Assembly: GCF_900110945.1 (NCBI RefSeq)
Contig: NZ_FOFL01000005.1
Span: 62,001 to 126,000 of the forward strand
Direction of reading: 5' to 3'
DNA length: 64,000 bases
Source: Devosia sp. YR412
Lineage (GTDB): Bacteria; Pseudomonadota; Alphaproteobacteria; Rhizobiales; Devosiaceae
Shown here: piece by piece, positions 1-10,644 of the stretch
Layout: each line of letters begins with the position of its first letter
How positions within the stretch are numbered: the first letter of the stretch is position 1
Made by a program: the position numbers and the translations under genes
The notes under the pieces: model-generated
The model's database searches: none
Seen by the model: the letters and a program-made list of their open reading frames with translations, nothing else
Told to the model about the DNA's origin: nothing

Positions 1-23
1 CCGGGCCGACAAGGGTTTCACCG

Positions 24-341
24 ATGGCCGCTGACATTTTCACCTCGCTCGACTGGTCCGAGCCGCCCAAGGACATGAGCAAGCCGCTCCAGGCCTTGTG
101 GTGGCTGAAGAAGGGCGAGCTGCGCGTCGGCGCTGAATGGGAGCAGGCGCATAACATCGTCCAGGCGATGGAGGGCGTACAGGCTTTCGACTGGGTCCAT
201 GCCCTGATGCACTGGATCGAAGCCGACATGGGCAATGCCGACTACTGGTATCGCCGCGCCGGCAAGCGCCGCGCCACGGCCAGCGTCGCCAGCGAGTGGG
301 AACATATCGCCGCAGCGCTGAGCGAAGTCACCAAACACTAA
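24..341 (+). CDS. conserved hypothetical protein, 105 aa
   Basis: A small soluble protein of unknown function, rich in tryptophan and in charged helical stretches (an amphipathic segment around residues 20-60 and an HWIEADMGNADYWYRRAGK stretch at about 70-90). I recognise no catalytic motif, signal peptide or membrane segment. The ATG at 24 has a purine-rich AAGGG about nine bases upstream. The reading frame on the opposite strand is a GC-rich shadow. The protein resembles small hypothetical proteins seen in other Hyphomicrobiales, but I cannot name a family. It lies tail to tail with the DUF998 membrane-protein gene, three bases away. Confidence 0.7.
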   Translation: MAADIFTSLDWSEPPKDMSKPLQALWWLKKGELRVGAEWEQAHNIVQAMEGVQAFDWVHALMHWIEADMGNADYWYRRAGKRRATASVASEWEHIAAALSEVTKH

Positions 342-344
342 GGC

Positions 345-980
345 CTAGGCGCGGGTGAAATGCCCGCGCAGGATCAGCGTGCCCGCCACGACATACCAGA
401 TCGTATGAGGCCAGGCGGCAATGCGCTCCATGGTGCCGCGGCCAAACCCGAGGTAGAGCTCCAGCGCATAGAGCACGAAGGCGACGAGCGTGATCGCCCC
501 GGTCGCCAGCGTGTATATGGCAAAGCCGCGATACTGGCGCCACAGCACCGCGCTCATCGCCAGCATGCCGAAACCGGCAACGAACAGCGCCAGAACCGCG
601 CCGATCATATGCATCGGCAGCGACACATCGAGCGGGAACAGCCCGACCAGCATGCTACCATCGCCGCCACCGACGGCCAGCAGCCACAGCGCTGCCGTGG
701 TCAGATGCCCCTGCGGCCAGAGCTTGCGCGTGAACCACACGCCCAGCACCACCAGCGCGCCATTGATAAACATGCCCGCGTTGAACACCAGGCTCAGTGG
801 CGAGCAGTCGGCACCGAAGTTGCCTGGGTCAGCGCCATCGCAATTGGTGAGGCCGAGCAGGCTGATGTCCATATGGGCGAGCGAATAGCCCGGGAAGGCG
901 GCTTGCGCCAGCGCTTGGGCGATGAAGAATTCGACGGTCAGCAGCCAAAAAATTGCACCAAGGCGAATCTGGCTGGTCAT
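345..980 (-). CDS. DUF998-type integral membrane protein
   Basis: A 211-residue hydrophobic protein with about six predicted membrane helices (roughly residues 8-28, 63-83, 92-112, 120-145, 152-174 and 186-205). The first extracytoplasmic loop carries two cysteines (CDGADPGNFGADC) that could form a disulphide. Overall pattern and length fit the DUF998 family of small polytopic proteins, whose function is unknown. The ATG at 980 opens the longest plausible frame. The gene is alone on this strand, followed by the convergent 105-residue gene and separated by about 160 bp from the divergent chorismate mutase gene. The family call rests on general resemblance. Confidence 0.75.
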   Translation of the reverse strand: MTSQIRLGAIFWLLTVEFFIAQALAQAAFPGYSLAHMDISLLGLTNCDGADPGNFGADCSPLSLVFNAGMFINGALVVLGVWFTRKLWPQGHLTTAALWLLAVGGGDGSMLVGLFPLDVSLPMHMIGAVLALFVAGFGMLAMSAVLWRQYRGFAIYTLATGAITLVAFVLYALELYLGFGRGTMERIAAWPHTIWYVVAGTLILRGHFTRA

Positions 981-1141
981 GGGCGCTCCATCTGGCTTTG
1001 GCGCAGTGGGCTATGGAGCAGGGGATTTGTCAAATCACCGCTGCAGGGAACCGCCGCAGCAATTCCGCAAGCCGGGCGGTTGAATTCGTCACGTAGTCGG
1101 TGCAAACCAGCAACAGCAAGTAAGCCAGACTGGAAGCCGCC

Positions 1142-1453
1142 GTGACCGCCACCAAATCACCCGACGCCTGCGCCACCAAGGATGATGTCCGCGCCGAGAT
1201 CGATCGCATCGATCATGCGCTGCTGGCGCTGTTTGCCGAGCGGCACCAATATGTAACGCGCATGGCCCAGATCAAGACCGATCCGCATGAGGCGCGCGAC
1301 CCGGCCCGCATCGAGGCGGTGATCGCCAAGGTCCGTGATCGCAGTTTGGCTCTTGATCTTGACGAGGATCAGGCCGAACTTGTCTGGCGGACCCTGATCG
1401 ATTGGAACATCAATTACGAGAAGGGCATCATCGCGGCGCGGCGCCGCGGCTAG
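1142..1453 (+). CDS. chorismate mutase, AroQ type
   Basis: A 103-residue all-helical protein matching monofunctional AroQ chorismate mutases, which convert chorismate to prephenate for phenylalanine and tyrosine synthesis. The first helix reads DDVRAEIDRIDHALLALFAER, with the conserved Arg after the Asp pair. The middle carries the RDPARIEAVIAKVRDR segment, and the C-terminal helix ends WRTLIDWNINYEKG. Length is typical for the stand-alone enzyme (90-110 residues). Translation starts at GTG 1142. The GNAT acetyltransferase gene follows 17 bp downstream, so the two are probably co-transcribed. Members of this fold can also be isochorismate-pyruvate lyases, but the sequence looks like the ordinary mutase. 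Confidence 0.85.
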   Translation: MTATKSPDACATKDDVRAEIDRIDHALLALFAERHQYVTRMAQIKTDPHEARDPARIEAVIAKVRDRSLALDLDEDQAELVWRTLIDWNINYEKGIIAARRRG

Positions 1454-1470
1454 TCGTGCAGGAGGCCAGC

Positions 1471-1980
1471 ATGCCCGGGATCAGCATTCGCAAGGCGGAA
1501 AAGACCGACGCCCATCGCCTGGCCGATATCGCCTATCGCGCCTGGGAGGCTGGGATTTATCCGCTGCTGACCAAGCATGACGGCATGCGGGAAGCCGAGC
1601 AGAAGCGCCTGTCGCAGGCTGTGGCGGAAACGCTCAACCGCATTATCATCGCTGAAGTGGATGGCATTGTCGTGGCCTGGTGCTCGCGCTCGGCCCGCCG
1701 CGCCTATATCCCCTTCCTCTTCGTCATGCCGGAACTGCAGGGGCACGGCATTGGCTCGATGCTGCTGCGCCGCATGGAAAGCATGCTCGAACTGGAAGGC
1801 GCCGAACGCGTCCAGCTCGAAACCCCGGCCGATAATGTCCGCGCCGTACGCTTTTACGAAAAGCAGGGCTATCGCATCCTGGCCCTGCGCCCCGATGGCC
1901 GCGCCGCGCACGAACCCTTTATGAGCGTCCATCTCGAAAAGCGCCTGGCGCCGTTTTACGGCGAGATCGACGACGACTGA
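1471..1980 (+). CDS. GNAT-family N-acetyltransferase
   Basis: A 169-residue single-domain GNAT protein that would transfer an acetyl group from acetyl-CoA to an unknown amine. The acetyl-CoA pyrophosphate loop is visible as PELQGHGIGSMLLRRME (about residues 88-104), following the beta-strand IPFLFVM, and the C-terminal NVRAVRFYEKQGY motif is typical. The frame is open upstream to 1402, but I chose ATG 1471 because AGGAGG lies 5-10 bases before it and the GNAT fold begins there. The gene follows the chorismate mutase gene by 17 bp. The substrate cannot be inferred. Confidence 0.88.
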   Translation: MPGISIRKAEKTDAHRLADIAYRAWEAGIYPLLTKHDGMREAEQKRLSQAVAETLNRIIIAEVDGIVVAWCSRSARRAYIPFLFVMPELQGHGIGSMLLRRMESMLELEGAERVQLETPADNVRAVRFYEKQGYRILALRPDGRAAHEPFMSVHLEKRLAPFYGEIDDD

Positions 1981-2079
1981 CGCCCCGCATCGGCGAATGT
2001 GGTGCAAAGCAATTGCATCCGCTTCCCCTAGGCACTATGCGTTTTGCATTGTTTCGCCTTGCCGCGCAGGACCGCTCAA

Positions 2080-3579
<1,500 letters not shown>

Positions 3580-3585
3580 AGACGG

Positions 3586-3612
3586 AAACGGCGCCCATTG
3601 GGCGCCGTTTTT
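3586..3612 (+). terminator. Rho-independent terminator after gatB
   Basis: Starting seven bases after the gatB stop codon, ACGGCGCCC pairs perfectly with GGGCGCCGT around the loop ATT, flanked by AA and a run of five T. This is a textbook intrinsic terminator oriented for the plus strand. Confidence 0.9.
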
Positions 3613-3622
3613 CATTCCCGGA

Positions 3623-3829
3623 TCAGCTGCGCGTCGGCGGCTGGTCGCTACCCGGCCCGGGCACGGGCGCCGGCTGGCCGGGCGTGGGGTCTTCCACCGG
3701 CTGCGGCGTGTCAGGCAGCTCCTGCGGATGCGGCGGCACTGGATCGACCGGTTGTGGCTGCGGTGGCTCTGGCTGCGGCACGATTTCCGGCGTCGGGCGC
3801 GGATCGATATCGGGTGTATTTGGGGTCAT
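3623..3829 (-). CDS. proline-rich 68-residue peptide
   Basis: A 68-residue protein in which roughly four in ten residues are proline, interspersed with acidic residues, Gln and Thr (for example PQPEPPQPQPVDPVPPHP around residues 18-34). No transmembrane segment, signal peptide or known domain is seen; it is predicted disordered. ATG 3829 is preceded by AGGAG at good spacing, which makes translation plausible despite the low complexity. It lies downstream of the EamA transporter gene on the same strand, but a terminator-like hairpin separates the two. Other frames across this stretch give no better candidate. Function unknown. Confidence 0.6.
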   Translation of the reverse strand: MTPNTPDIDPRPTPEIVPQPEPPQPQPVDPVPPHPQELPDTPQPVEDPTPGQPAPVPGPGSDQPPTRS

Positions 3830-3847
3830 TGAACGCTCCTGTCGGAG

Positions 3848-3874
3848 CAAAACGGGCCACGCCGGCGGCCCGTT
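3848..3874 (-). terminator. Rho-independent terminator for the EamA gene
   Basis: Read on the minus strand, AACGGGCC pairs with GGCCCGTT around a short GC-rich loop and is followed by a T run (the A run at 3849-3852 on the plus strand). It lies just after the stop of the EamA transporter gene. Confidence 0.75.
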
Positions 3875-3885
3875 CCATCTCGATG

Positions 3886-4779
3886 TCAGGCCGGCTTCTT
3901 CTGCCAGCGCCGCAGGATGCGGCCATCGATCAGCAGCAGCCCGAGGAAAATCACCGCCATGCCGGCGACATGCACCGGCAGGATGGTTTCGCCCAGCAGC
4001 GACACGCCGAGGATGATCGCCACCACCGGCGAAATGAAGGTGTTGGACGCAAAATTGGTGGCGCCGATGCGCGGCAGCAGGCGGTACATGATCTGGAAGG
4101 TCAATGCCGTCGAGAACAGGCCCAATGCCAGCCAGGCAGCCCAGGTTTCGATGCGGGTGGCATGCGGCACGCCTTCCACCAGAAACGCCACCGGCACGGA
4201 CGCAATGGCCGCGCCGGTGATGGCGATAGTGGCCAGGGTCGTCGGATCGACATGGCGGAAGGAGCGCGCGACATTGAGCGTAACCGCGTAGAGAATGGTC
4301 GCCATCAGGCAGATCATGATGCCGAGCAACTGGTCGGCGCCCTGCGCCCCCGTGAGCGCTGGCGAGGCCAGCAGCGCCGCCCCGGTAAAGCCGGCGACCA
4401 CGCCCAGCGCCTTGTTGAACTTTGCCTTTTCGCCACCTGGCCAGAAATGCGAAACGATCACCGTCAGGATGGGCGTCAGCGCATTGATGATGGCCGTCAG
4501 CCCACTCGGAATATGCGACTGGCCCAGCGGAAACAGCGTGAAGGGCAGGGCATAGCTGAACACGCCAAGCAGGCCGAGTTGCAGCCAGAGTTTTGGATCG
4601 CGTGGCACCGGCTTCTTGAGCACGGCAAATACCACCCAGCTGGCCAGCGCCGCAATGGTCACCCGTCCGGCCGCCACCCAGATCGGCCCCAGTTCGCGGA
4701 TCAGCACGGCGTTGAACAGGAACGAACAGCCCCAGATCGCGCCGACGAATGCCAGTAATGCCCAATCGCGTGCGGCCAT
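3886..4779 (-). CDS. DMT-superfamily transporter with EamA domains
   Basis: A 297-residue inner-membrane protein with about ten hydrophobic helices organised as two EamA repeats. The first repeat includes the typical AIWGCSFLFN entry helix and a PxxPSGLTAIINALTPI segment; the second ends with ISPVVAIILGVSLLGE, the usual EamA glutamate-containing helix. Members export metabolites or amino acids, but the substrate cannot be read from sequence. ATG 4779 starts directly at the first helix. It is separated by about 100 bp from purN on the same strand. A copy of GGGCAGGG (4543) lies inside the gene on the non-coding strand. Confidence 0.9.
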   Translation of the reverse strand: MAARDWALLAFVGAIWGCSFLFNAVLIRELGPIWVAAGRVTIAALASWVVFAVLKKPVPRDPKLWLQLGLLGVFSYALPFTLFPLGQSHIPSGLTAIINALTPILTVIVSHFWPGGEKAKFNKALGVVAGFTGAALLASPALTGAQGADQLLGIMICLMATILYAVTLNVARSFRHVDPTTLATIAITGAAIASVPVAFLVEGVPHATRIETWAAWLALGLFSTALTFQIMYRLLPRIGATNFASNTFISPVVAIILGVSLLGETILPVHVAGMAVIFLGLLLIDGRILRRWQKKPA

Positions 4780-4875
4780 CGAATCTTCTCCCTTTGGAAG
4801 TCGGACGCTACGCCCGGGGAGAACAAAGGTCGAACCGATTTTGACGATGGCTCAAATCAATTCGGGTGATTGGCG

Positions 4876-5463
4876 CTAGTGTGCGCGAATCTCGGCCGAC
4901 GCCAGCAGGCGCAACGCCTCTGGATAGATGCGATGCTCTTCCACCAAGACGCGAGCCGACAGCGTCTCCGGCGTATCGCCCGGCAGCACCGGTACTTCGG
5001 CTTGCAGGATCGGCGAACCCTCGTCGAGCCCCGGCGTCACGAAATGCACCGTACAGCCATGCACCTTGGCGCCGTCGGCCAGCGCGCGCTCGTGGGTGTG
5101 GAGGCCCTTGTAGAGCGGCAGGAGCGACGGATGGATGTTGATCATCGTCCCGGCCCAGCGGTTGACGAAATCTTCGCCCAAGATGCGCATGAAGCCGGCA
5201 AGGCAGACGATATCGACGTCCCAGCTTTCCAGCATCTGCGTCATGATATCTTCGAACATGTCCCGGCTGGGGAACTTGCTCTGCGCCAGCGACGCCGTGG
5301 CAATGCCATGCGCTGCGGCAATCTCGAGCCCCTGCGCGGCGGCCCGGTTGGACAGTACGCCGACCACCTCGGCCGGATAGTCCGGCGCCTTGGCAGCCTC
5401 GATCAGCGCCGACATGTTCGAGCCGCGGCCCGAAATCAGGATCGCGACGCGCTTGCGGCTCAT
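4876..5463 (-). CDS. purN: phosphoribosylglycinamide formyltransferase 1
   Basis: Transfers a formyl group from 10-formyl-tetrahydrofolate to GAR in step three of de novo purine synthesis. The 195-residue protein has the N-terminal SGRGSNM phosphate-binding loop (residues 11-17), the INIHPSLLP motif giving catalytic Asn109 and His111, and [18 protein letters not shown] with Asp147. Length is normal. Its ATG overlaps the purM stop by four bases (ATGA), so the two are translationally coupled in a purMN operon, as in most bacteria. Confidence 0.97.
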   Translation of the reverse strand: MSRKRVAILISGRGSNMSALIEAAKAPDYPAEVVGVLSNRAAAQGLEIAAAHGIATASLAQSKFPSRDMFEDIMTQMLESWDVDIVCLAGFMRILGEDFVNRWAGTMINIHPSLLPLYKGLHTHERALADGAKVHGCTVHFVTPGLDEGSPILQAEVPVLPGDTPETLSARVLVEEHRIYPEALRLLASAEIRAH

Positions 5464-6536
5464 AGGCCCAGCTTGCCTTCGAATGTCACCGGCTCGCCGC
5501 TGCGCTCGGTGAGCTGGCCGACCACCGAGGCGATCTCGCCGGCTTCGGTGAGATGGGCAACGAGCTTGTCGGCATCTTCCGGTGCCACGGCGACCAGCAT
5601 GCCGACGCCGCAGTTGAAAGTGCGCAGCATTTCGCGCTCTTCCATGCCACCGACATGGCTTAGCCAGCCAAACACTTTCGGCACGGTGATGGCATTAAGA
5701 TCGACATGCGCCGCCAGATGGTCGGGCAGTACGCGCGGAATATTGTCGATGAAACCGCCGCCGGTGATATGGGCAAGCGCCTTGATGCCGATGCCGGACT
5801 TGAGCGCCGACAGCAGCGGCTTCACATAGATGCGGGTCGGGGTCAGCAGTGCCTCGGACAGCGAGGTACCGGGCTGGAAGGGCGCGTCCATGTACCAGTC
5901 GATCCCCGAGAGTTCGACGATCTTGCGCACCAGCGAGTAGCCGTTGGAATGGACACCAGACGAGGCAATGGCAACCAGCGTGTCGCCAGCCGCGATATCG
6001 GGCCGCGGCAGCAGCGTGCCGCGCTCGGCGGCGCCGACGGCAAAACCGGCGAGGTCATAGTCCTTGCCATGATACATGCCCGGCATTTCGGCGGTTTCGC
6101 CGCCCAGAAGCGCGCAGCCGGCAATGCGGCAGCCTTCGGCAATGCCGGTGACGATGGCGGCGCCCTGTTCGACGTCCAGCTTGCCGGTGGCAAAATAGTC
6201 AAGGAAGAACAGCGGCTCGGCGCCTTGCACGATGATGTCATTGACGCACATCGCAACCAGGTCCTGCCCGATGGTCGAATGATTGCCGGTATCGATGGCG
6301 ATCTTGAGCTTGGTGCCGACGCCGTCATTGGCCGCCACCAGCACCGGATCAGTGAAGCCGGCGGCCTTGAGGTCGAACAACCCGCCGAAGCCGCCGATCT
6401 CGCCATCGGCGCCGGAACGGCGCGTCGAGCGAACGGCGGGCTTGATGGCCTCCACCAAGGCATTGCCAGCATCGATATCGACGCCGGCCTGCTTGTATGA
6501 CAAACCGTTTGATGTCAGGTTTTGCGGATCGGACAT
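5460..6536 (-). CDS. purM: phosphoribosylformylglycinamidine cyclo-ligase (AIR synthetase)
   Basis: Closes the imidazole ring of AIR using ATP in purine synthesis. The 358-residue product shows the [12 protein letters not shown] start, the [12 protein letters not shown] nucleotide loop, [30 protein letters not shown] and [13 protein letters not shown], all hallmarks of PurM. The frame is open to 6602, but ATG 6536 gives the normal family length; residues upstream of it do not resemble PurM. It is first in the purMN operon and divergent from the AI-2E permease gene, with 134 bp between start codons. Confidence 0.96.
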   Translation of the reverse strand: MSDPQNLTSNGLSYKQAGVDIDAGNALVEAIKPAVRSTRRSGADGEIGGFGGLFDLKAAGFTDPVLVAANDGVGTKLKIAIDTGNHSTIGQDLVAMCVNDIIVQGAEPLFFLDYFATGKLDVEQGAAIVTGIAEGCRIAGCALLGGETAEMPGMYHGKDYDLAGFAVGAAERGTLLPRPDIAAGDTLVAIASSGVHSNGYSLVRKIVELSGIDWYMDAPFQPGTSLSEALLTPTRIYVKPLLSALKSGIGIKALAHITGGGFIDNIPRVLPDHLAAHVDLNAITVPKVFGWLSHVGGMEEREMLRTFNCGVGMLVAVAPEDADKLVAHLTEAGEIASVVGQLTERSGEPVTFEGKLGL

Positions 6537-6670
6537 TGGCCTCAACACCGTATGGGGAAAGCGTGCGCAAAGCCTCGACCCGAACACCAAGGCGGTTGCC
6601 AATTCCGGAGCCTGAAGCTAGACGGCCTGATAGCTTCTCCACCACACCGACGCAAGGGCCGCACGGCACC

Positions 6671-7756
6671 ATGGCACTACGAAATCAAGTGATGATCTGG
6701 GTCGGCCTGCTGGTTGCACTCGTCCTGGCACTCTGGGTGTTCCGCGCCATCCTCCTTCCTTTCGTGGTCGGCGCCGCTCTGGCCTATCTGCTCAACCCGC
6801 TGGTCAACCAGTTGCAGCGCTGGCGCTTCAACCGCGCCTGGGCCACGACGGTGGTGCTGCTGAGTGTCATCACCATCGTTCTCGGCATCTTCTTCATGTT
6901 CGTGCCGCTGATCGGCCAGCAGATCATCGGCCTGATCCAGCGCCTGCCGGGCTATGTGGCGGACCTGCAGGACCTGTTTGCCCGCTGGTCGCCTGAGATC
7001 AACGCCTGGCTCGGGCCGGAGCGCGCGGCGCAGCTCGAGTCAACGCTCAACGACATGGCCGGCCAGGTTCTGGTGTTCATCGCCACCATTCCGGGCGAAC
7101 TGGTCAATATCGGCATTACCGGCGCCACCATGATCGGCGTCACGGTGCTGACCCCCGTTGTCGCCTTCTACCTGCTGCTCGACTGGGAGGGCATGGTGCG
7201 CGGCATCGAAGGCCTCCTGCCGCAGGACCACAAGGGCGAGATCAACGCCATCCTCAAGGATATCGACAAGTCCATGGCCGGCGTGATCCGCGGGCAGGGC
7301 GGCGTGCTGTTGATCGACGCAGCCTTCTATGCCACCGCGCTGAGCCTGATCGGCCTGAACTTCGGCCTGGTGATCGGCCTTATCGCCGGCCTCTTCAGCT
7401 TCGTCCCCTTCGTTGGCTTTGCCGTCGGCTTCGGCCTCTCCGTCGGCATTGCCCTGGTCCAGTTCTGGCCAAACTGGTGGATGGTGGTCCTCGTCGCCGG
7501 CATTTTCCTGTTCTGGCAGTTCATCGAGGGCAATATCCTCTATCCCAAGCTCGTCGGCTCCGCGATCAGCATCAACCCGGTCTGGATGATGTTCGCGCTG
7601 CTCGCTCTGGGTGCCGTCTTCGGTTTCGTCGGTCTGCTGCTCGCCGTGCCAATGGCCGCCATTGCCTCGGTGCTGGTGCGCTATGGCGTACGGAAATACA
7701 AGGAAAGCACGCTTTATCTCGGCCGGAACGGCGGCGCCAATGGCTCTGCCGGCTAA
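6671..7756 (+). CDS. AI-2E family (PerM-like) permease
   Basis: A 361-residue integral membrane protein of the AI-2E/PerM family. Membrane helices occupy roughly residues 8-28, 32-50, 64-86 and 150-170, followed by a cluster of four to five helices from about 205 to 345. The conserved QFIEGNILYPKLVG motif lies between the last helices (about 280-293). The frame extends upstream to 6497, but the protein proper starts at ATG 6671. Family members have been linked to autoinducer-2 export or ion transport, so the substrate is open. The stop overlaps the start of hdaA by 17 bases, consistent with an operon. Confidence 0.88.
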   Translation: MALRNQVMIWVGLLVALVLALWVFRAILLPFVVGAALAYLLNPLVNQLQRWRFNRAWATTVVLLSVITIVLGIFFMFVPLIGQQIIGLIQRLPGYVADLQDLFARWSPEINAWLGPERAAQLESTLNDMAGQVLVFIATIPGELVNIGITGATMIGVTVLTPVVAFYLLLDWEGMVRGIEGLLPQDHKGEINAILKDIDKSMAGVIRGQGGVLLIDAAFYATALSLIGLNFGLVIGLIAGLFSFVPFVGFAVGFGLSVGIALVQFWPNWWMVVLVAGIFLFWQFIEGNILYPKLVGSAISINPVWMMFALLALGAVFGFVGLLLAVPMAAIASVLVRYGVRKYKESTLYLGRNGGANGSAG

Positions 7757-8483
7757 TCCTGACAGCGCCAACAAGGGCCAGCTGACGCTGGAGCTTGGCC
7801 ATGTCTCTGCCCAGGGCGAGGCCGACTTTCTGGTCGGCGAAGGCAATGAGCTGGCCCATGGCCGCATCGTGGCCTTTCCCCATTGGGCGGATCCGATCAC
7901 CCTGCTCACAGGTCCGGCCAAGTCGGGGAAATCGCATCTGGCGCGAATCTTCGCCGACCGCAGTCATGCGCTGTTTGCCGGCGTCGATGATCTCGAAGGC
8001 CTCGCCACCCATGGCGGGACCGCGCCACTGATCGTCGAAGATGTGGACCGCTTGGGCTATGACGAGGCGGGCCTGTTTCACCTGCTCAACCAGTCGATGC
8101 GGGAACAGCGACCGCTTTTGCTGACGGCGCGGGAAGACGTTGCGAACTGGCCGCTGGCGACCGATGATGTGCGCTCGCGGATGCGTCGCGCCGCTGCCTT
8201 CACGCTGGACCTGTCCGATGACATCCAATTGTCACAGATGTTCGTGAAACTGTTCGGCGACCGCCAGATTGCGGTCGATCCGAAGATCATCGCCTATCTG
8301 GTGGCCCGCATGGAGCGGTCGACCGAGGAAGTTGTGATTCTGGCCGACATAATGGATCGGCAGGCACTGGCCAAGGGCACGGCCATCACCCGCAGCATCG
8401 CCGCCGACGCGCTGGACCGCAGACGGGTCGCGCGCGGCGAGGCGAGCCACGAAGACAACTGGGAAGAGCACGACGATGAATGA
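7740..8483 (+). CDS. hdaA: HdaA/Hda-type regulatory inactivator of DnaA
   Basis: A 247-residue DnaA-like AAA+ protein without the DnaA DNA-binding domain. In alphaproteobacteria HdaA works with the sliding clamp to promote ATP hydrolysis by DnaA and so limits replication initiation. Near the N-terminus residues 14-19 read QLTLEL, a clamp-binding peptide. A Walker A loop GPAKSGKS follows at 58-65, with a Walker B-like [10 protein letters not shown] near 100 and the sensor-region [14 protein letters not shown] around 145. ATG 7740 is inside the permease frame, and the gene ends eight bases into ppk. The position between a PerM-like gene and ppk is the usual rhizobial one. Confidence 0.88.
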   Translation: MALPANPDSANKGQLTLELGHVSAQGEADFLVGEGNELAHGRIVAFPHWADPITLLTGPAKSGKSHLARIFADRSHALFAGVDDLEGLATHGGTAPLIVEDVDRLGYDEAGLFHLLNQSMREQRPLLLTAREDVANWPLATDDVRSRMRRAAAFTLDLSDDIQLSQMFVKLFGDRQIAVDPKIIAYLVARMERSTEEVVILADIMDRQALAKGTAITRSIAADALDRRRVARGEASHEDNWEEHDDE

Positions 8484-10644
8484 GATGGGTGAATTCGCCG
8501 AAGCCGACGTTGCGGCGCCCGATATCGAGGCCCTGCGCAAGAGCCCGGCCCGCTTCGTCAACCGCGAAGTCAGCTGGCTGCAGTTCAACATGCGCGTGCT
8601 CGAAGAAGCCGGCAACGTCAACCATCCGCTGCTCGAGCGCCTGCGCTTCGTCTCCATCTCGGCCAATAACCTCGACGAATTCTACATGGTCCGCGTTGCC
8701 GGCCTCAAGGGCCAGTTGCGCGCGGGCCTCACCAAGCTCAGCGCCGATGGCCTGACCCCGGCCGAGCAAATGGAAGAAATCGCCACACTCGCCCAGCACC
8801 TGCAGCTCGAGCAGCAGGACCAGTGGCAGAGCCTGCGCGAGGAGCTGTTCGCGCAGAATGTGGTGATCCACGAGACCGATGACCTGACGCTCGACCAGAT
8901 CAACTATCTGCAAAAGCTGTTTCGCGAGGAAATCTTCCCCGTCCTGACGCCGATTGCCGTCGATCCGGCGCATCCTTTCCCCTTCATTCCCAATCTCGGT
9001 CTGGCGCTGGCCTTCGAGCTGAAGCGCCCCGACAATGACATTCCGCTGACCGCACTGGTCCGCATCCCCGGCAATCTCGACCGCTTCATCAACCTGCCGA
9101 GCGGGCTGGTCTCGGAAGGCCGCAGCGAAGTCGTCACCATCGACACGCTGGTGAAACTGTTCTTCCACAAGATGTTCCCAGGCCATGAAGTGGTCGGCTC
9201 GGGCGCCTTCCGTGTCATCCGCGACAGCGAAATCGAAATCGACGACGAGGCGGCAGATCTGGTGGTCGAGTTCGAATCTGCCCTGCGACAGCGTCGTCGC
9301 GGTCAGGTGATCCGCCTCGAAATCGAAAGCTCCATGCCGCGCGCCCTCAAGCGCCAGATCAGCGAACAGCTCGGCGTCAAGGATGGCGACGTCTTCGAAG
9401 TGCAGGGCTTCCTCGGCTTGGCCGATGCGCGCAAGGTCTGCGATGTCGATCGCCCCGACCTCAAGTTCACGCCCTACCATGCCCGCTTCCCCGAGCGGAT
9501 TCGCGACTATAATGGCGACAATTTTGCCGCCATTCGCGCCAAGGATATCCTCGTCCACCACCCCTTCGAAAGTTTTGACGTGGTGGCGCAATTCCTGATG
9601 CAGGCGGCCCGCGATCCCGATGTCGTGGCCATCAAGCAGACCTTGTACCGCACCTCCGCCGACAGCCCGATCATCAAAGCCTTGGTGCTGGCCGCCGAAG
9701 CCGGCAAGTCAGTGACCTGTCTCGTCGAACTCAAGGCGCGCTTCGATGAAGAGGCCAATATTCGCTGGGCGCGCGATCTGGAACGGGCAGGGGCCCAGGT
9801 TGTGTTCGGCTTTATCGAGCTGAAAACCCACGCCAAGCTCAGCCAGGTGGTGCGCCGCGAAAAGGGCAAGCTGGTCAGCTATTGCCACATCGGCACCGGC
9901 AACTACCACCCGATCACCGCCAAGATATATACCGACCTCAGCTACTTCACTATCGACCCGGCGATCACCCGCGACGTCGCACGTGTCTTCAATTTTATCA
10001 CCGGCTATGCCCGCCCGACCGAACTCGAAACCATCGCGGTCTCGCCGGTCAATCTGCGCCAGACCCTGCTCGACGACATCGCGCGGGAAATGGAATTTTC
10101 GCGGAATGGCCAGCCGGCCAGCATCCTGCTCAAGATGAATTCGCTGGTCGATCCGGCGACAATCGATGCGCTCTATGACGCCAGCCAGGCCGGCGTGAAG
10201 ATCGACCTGATCGTGCGCGGCATCTGCTGCCTGCGCCCCGGCATTCCGGGATTCTCGGAAAATATCCGCGTCCGCTCGGTAGTTGGCCGCTTCCTCGAGC
10301 ACAGCCGCATCTATTGCTTCGGAAATGGCGAGGCCATGCCCAATCCGCGCGCCAAGGTCTATATTTCCTCGGCCGACCTGATGGGCCGCAACCTCGATGG
10401 GCGCGTCGAAGTCATGGTGCCGATCCTCAACAGGACCGTGCATAAGCAGATCCTCGACAGGATTCTGGTTGCCTATCTGCGCGACAACCAGCAGAGCTGG
10501 GAAGTGCTGCCCGATGGCAGTTCGCATCGTCTGCGCGTGGCCGAGGGCGAGGAACCCTTTAATGCGCACGACTATTTCATGACCAACCCCTCGTTGTCCG
10601 GTCGCGGCAGCGCCGGCGGTGTTGACGATGAGGCTCTGGCTTGA
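8476..10644 (+). CDS. ppk: polyphosphate kinase 1
   Basis: Reversibly polymerises the gamma-phosphate of ATP into polyphosphate at the inner membrane. The 722-residue protein contains the PPK N domain ([10 protein letters not shown] near residue 35), the middle domain, and two phospholipase D-like C domains. The autophosphorylated histidine lies in [14 protein letters not shown] at about residue 470. The conserved [18 protein letters not shown] and [17 protein letters not shown] motifs are present. ATG 8476 overlaps hdaA by eight bases, and the TGA overlaps the TTG start of ppx, so synthesis and breakdown enzymes are coupled. Copies of GGGCAGGG occur here and in the preceding permease gene. 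Confidence 0.97.
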   Translation: MNEMGEFAEADVAAPDIEALRKSPARFVNREVSWLQFNMRVLEEAGNVNHPLLERLRFVSISANNLDEFYMVRVAGLKGQLRAGLTKLSADGLTPAEQMEEIATLAQHLQLEQQDQWQSLREELFAQNVVIHETDDLTLDQINYLQKLFREEIFPVLTPIAVDPAHPFPFIPNLGLALAFELKRPDNDIPLTALVRIPGNLDRFINLPSGLVSEGRSEVVTIDTLVKLFFHKMFPGHEVVGSGAFRVIRDSEIEIDDEAADLVVEFESALRQRRRGQVIRLEIESSMPRALKRQISEQLGVKDGDVFEVQGFLGLADARKVCDVDRPDLKFTPYHARFPERIRDYNGDNFAAIRAKDILVHHPFESFDVVAQFLMQAARDPDVVAIKQTLYRTSADSPIIKALVLAAEAGKSVTCLVELKARFDEEANIRWARDLERAGAQVVFGFIELKTHAKLSQVVRREKGKLVSYCHIGTGNYHPITAKIYTDLSYFTIDPAITRDVARVFNFITGYARPTELETIAVSPVNLRQTLLDDIAREMEFSRNGQPASILLKMNSLVDPATIDALYDASQAGVKIDLIVRGICCLRPGIPGFSENIRVRSVVGRFLEHSRIYCFGNGEAMPNPRAKVYISSADLMGRNLDGRVEVMVPILNRTVHKQILDRILVAYLRDNQQSWEVLPDGSSHRLRVAEGEEPFNAHDYFMTNPSLSGRGSAGGVDDEALA

